Of a stretch of DNA of 64,000 bases, positions 61,417-64,000 are shown in pieces. How positions within the stretch are numbered: the first letter of the stretch is position 1; every line of letters starts with the position of its first letter. Made by a program: the position numbers and the translations under genes. The stretch is from Polytrichum commune (taxonomy: Eukaryota; Streptophyta; Polytrichopsida; Polytrichales; Polytrichaceae), in assembly GCA_950295325.1 (NCBI GenBank), contig OX485806.1, positions 42,346,001 through 42,410,000 on the forward strand, given 5' to 3'. The notes below the pieces were generated by a model. That model saw only the letters and a list, made by a program, of their open reading frames with translations. It was not told where the DNA came from and ran no database searches.

Positions 61417-61957
61417 GAAGTTGGTAGGATTGTGTTATCATAATAATTATAGTTCCATATATAATTATAGTAGGCACGTGTTAATCATATGAGTGCTCCT
61501 CAAAATAAAGGTAGAGTGTGGGTCGAACTTAGGAACGCTATATTGTTCGGGGTTGGATGAATATCCATATAGAATATTTGCCAACAAATGTGAACTTTAT
61601 TTTATTATCATATGGGGGACTAAATTATACGGTTGAATAAAATTCCATTTATTACATGATGCTATGTAGCTTGTAGTGTATATATGTTATTGGACATGCT
61701 AATAATAGAAATCATGCTAATAATATGTTTTGTTTTGGTGATGTTGGTTTCAAGTGCTCTACCCAATGTGTTTTTGTTGATGAAATTGGTGTCAAGTGCT
61801 CTACCCAATGTGCTTATGTCGGCCAACGATTGATTTTGGGATACTAGGATTGATTATATATTTGAGATTGTTGACAATATGGTTTTGGGCGACATCATGT
61901 TCTTGTGGTTCATATATTAATTTGAGACAAGAGAAAGTCTCATTTTAACGAATATAG
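61417..61957. other. AT-rich flank with a ~38-bp direct duplication
   Basis: GTTTCAAGTGCTCTACCCAA, then TGTG (about 61748-61771), recurs as GTGTCAAGTGCTCTACCCAA, then TGTG (about 61789-61812). Both are preceded by GATG-TTG-like sequence. No gene. I could not find the right end of the transposase-bearing element here. Confidence 0.5.
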
Positions 61958-62408
61958 TGTTATCTATACCATTAGTAGGATCAACTCGATTCAATACACA
62001 TGTTAACTAGAAAACTCTAGTAGGTGTCACGAGTGTTAACCGTGTACATCCCACACACGCACATGGTTACCTCCTCATACCTTGGACCTCCAAACTCATA
62101 GCTTGGTGACCAAACCCTCCTATACATGCATTTGGAACTCTTCCCTTCGTAGGTAGTCAATGGTTCCATATATGTCCATCCAATCTTGAGTTGATCATCG
62201 CATTGCCGGAGCAATACTATATCAACCCTAGCATACTTGGCAATGTTGCGCCCACATGCCAACGCCCGTGGAGGCCGTGCTCTTTTGCAGCAGGCGGGGT
62301 TGGTCGGCATGACGCCTTCCCATATAAGCCTCTAGGACTTTAGGCCTGGCCCCTATCCCACAGTCAAGTAATTTTTTGTCTCTCTCCTAAGAGTTGGGGC
62401 TAAGTCAA
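61958..62408 (+). mobile_element. Family B LTR, copy 4, truncated
   Basis: Colinear with the first half of 16188-17076. ACGAGTGTTAACC, GGTTACCTCCTCATACC, GCCGGAGCAATAC, CCATATAAGCCTCTAGGAC and CTCTCTCCTAAGAGTTGGGG all have counterparts. The last ~480 bases of the LTR are missing, and the hAT-like relic begins at the break. The left end (TGTTATC) is diverged and approximate. Confidence 0.7.
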
Positions 62409-62411
62409 ACC

Positions 62412-64000
62412 TCATAAAATATAGCATATGCCATATATGCCATGAATAAACAAATTATGGCACATTTTTGAGCTTAAATATGGGAAAACTAGCATTTGTA
62501 TTGAAATGATTAGAATATGCTGTTTAAAACGTTGAATTGCTTGGAATGCTTTACCCATGCGAGGGATAACGTGGTTAAACCCGTACACTTTGCATTTTTC
62601 TCGCACTTTACCACAGAGAAATTGGATTCAACTGATGTAGTATTGGAGAAAACAGACGCCAGTCCACCATAGAATTGGCGCAGGGTGAGGAAATGGGTCT
62701 TGACGTTGTTCCACATGTCATTGAAAATTTTTTTTGTGATGGGGAGCATCCAAAATTTCCTTGACAGAGGGTTTGCGAGCATAGGCAAAAAGCAAATCCT
62801 TATGATAACACTCGATTTTTTTAATTTGTTTAGTCAACTAAAACTTTTCCAAATGTTGATGGAATGGATCAAGGACATTGCTGATGAAAGCACCTGTTTG
62901 CATCTTTACTAATTTGGCGGGCATGACTGGAGGTTCCTCAATTGTTCTGGTGGCATTTTTGTGGTTGCGTTTAGCTTGCACCCTTGAACCATTAGACACG
63001 ATCCATATGACAAAAATTCCAATCTCCTTCACAACGCAAATCTTGTCAACATCAGGTAAACTGTCGAATAGATCGCAAGCCCAACAACCCTGGTCTTGAA
63101 TATCTAGGACAACCGACATTTTCTCCAGCCACCAATCATTGGTTGACATAGCTGTCACCAAATCCATGCCAACCGGCAAATTATCAGTTGTTGTGAGGAT
63201 GCCAAAATTGATGTAGAGGTCAGTGATCAAAATGGACACTTCTTGGCACTATTGAGAGATGACCAAGTTTTGCATTTGTATTGTGGCCAGGGTAACGCTT
63301 ATGGAATCAAAGATATGTAATACTTCTGCAGTAATAATCCACCACACACCTAGAGGAACTTGTAAAGGTTGTTTGTCTTGCACATGTTGATGCAGACGAT
63401 GACGATGTTTCAAAATCCAATGTAGCATTTTGTCGAATGCAACCCATCAGGTGGTGTCTTTGGGGCATTTCAATCCGAATTCAGTAATCAAGTTCACATG
63501 CACACATATATGGATAGAAAATAAATGGGCAATTTTGTAGAAATTGCTATCGTCAACAAATCGAGTGGTTTTTCTTAACAATGAGGTCTAACTGCTGTGG
63601 GACAGATAAGATTTGTAAAATGAGATTTATGCATTAATCTTCAAGCAATCTGTCGATGCCTTCGATTTGACCGGTCATTGTATTTCTCCATCATAGCTGA
63701 TTAAAAATGAGTTTGTCATGCTACAATGAATACATTGCATCAAGAATTGCTGACATTAGTTTGACGTAGTTGACACCTATGTGGCCATTAAAAAAAGGAA
63801 CAAGAACCAGATGAAGATTGATCAAATTCCCTTTGAAACACATTCACGCGCATTGATCGAGCATCAAAATCCCCAAATCAATTGAAGCATCCGCCGTCAA
63901 AGCAAATGCCCACACAAATGAAATGACAATCACGTTGGCGATCATTTCAAAAGCAATAACGACAAGGATGCAGACCAACTGACCTACCATGTGGTCGTTC
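62412..64000 (-). pseudogene. hAT-like transposase relic, runs off the window
   Basis: Reading the - strand from the right edge: FFNGHIGVNYVKLMSAILDA (about 63800-63740), TMTGQIEGIDRLLED (about 63680-63640), then LHWILKHRHRLHQHVQDKQ and VWWIITAEVLHIFDSISVTLA (63418-63290). A long frame follows at 63239-62838 (LITDLYINFGILTTTDNLPV). A final block at 62788-62510 holds LPITKKIFNDMWNNV and SVFSNTTSVESNFSVVKCEK, a hAT-type C-terminal block (TSVESDFS-like). These parts are colinear with a transposase family of hAT type (DUF659-like) known from plants and oomycetes. Multiple frame changes and stops show it is dead. The N-terminus and left TIR lie beyond 64000. No right-end TIR was found near 62410, where it abuts the truncated LTR. 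Confidence 0.6.

Noticed and set aside
1-64000. tRNA, rRNA, snRNA genes or organelle DNA insertions
   Set aside because: No cloverleaf A/B-box pairs, rRNA segments or recognisable plastid or mitochondrial genes were noticed by eye; a covariance-model scan would be needed to exclude small RNAs.

Overview
This window looks like nuclear DNA of a land plant. Two genes with ordinary plant exon-intron structure sit in long, AT-rich, transposon-filled sequence: a receptor-like cytoplasmic kinase of the PBL34/35/36 clade (+ strand, 23.8-27.0 kb, six exons) and TIC56, a subunit of the plastid inner-envelope import complex (- strand, 29.8-33.5 kb, five exons). In both, the exons I chose join in frame with GT-AG introns. 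The mix of Ty3 elements, odd DNA transposases and a SWIM-domain relic suggests a large non-flowering plant genome (bryophyte, lycophyte, fern or gymnosperm), but I cannot fix the lineage.

Layout. 1-9.9 kb: a decayed Ty3/Gypsy retrotransposon whose 3' coding end carries a PHD-like zinc finger. It is split by a 2.2-kb solo LTR of a second family (family A) with a perfect 5-bp target duplication. 12.0-12.8 kb: tandem array of about 105-bp units. 13.6-18.1 kb: a second family A solo LTR that itself took two solo LTRs of a third family (family B) in opposite orientations. 18.3-22.9 kb: a minisatellite, two members of a transposon family with 8-bp target duplications, a broken SWIM zinc-finger gene, and copies of a short dispersed repeat. 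23.3-33.5 kb: the two host genes. 33.5-47 kb: mostly featureless AT-rich DNA with a second 400-bp MITE. 47.6-50.3 kb: a LINE relic interrupted by a family B solo LTR.

51.2-61.4 kb is the most unusual part. A broken HAD/FCP1-like phosphatase gene (- strand) and a broken DUF7869-like, probably transposase, gene (+ strand) lie among three clusters of one perfect or near-perfect palindrome with half-site GTTTGGGTCG. One cluster is an 11-copy, 79-81-bp higher-order array just upstream of the transposase-like gene. I infer that this may be one large DNA transposon with cargo. The window ends in a truncated family B LTR and a hAT-like transposase relic that runs off the right edge.

The kinase (plasma-membrane immune signalling) and TIC56 (plastid protein import) are neighbours with converging 3' ends and no evident functional link. 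Everything else is mobile DNA or repeats, and nested insertions give a relative order: Ty3 element and LINE first, then family A LTRs, then family B LTRs.
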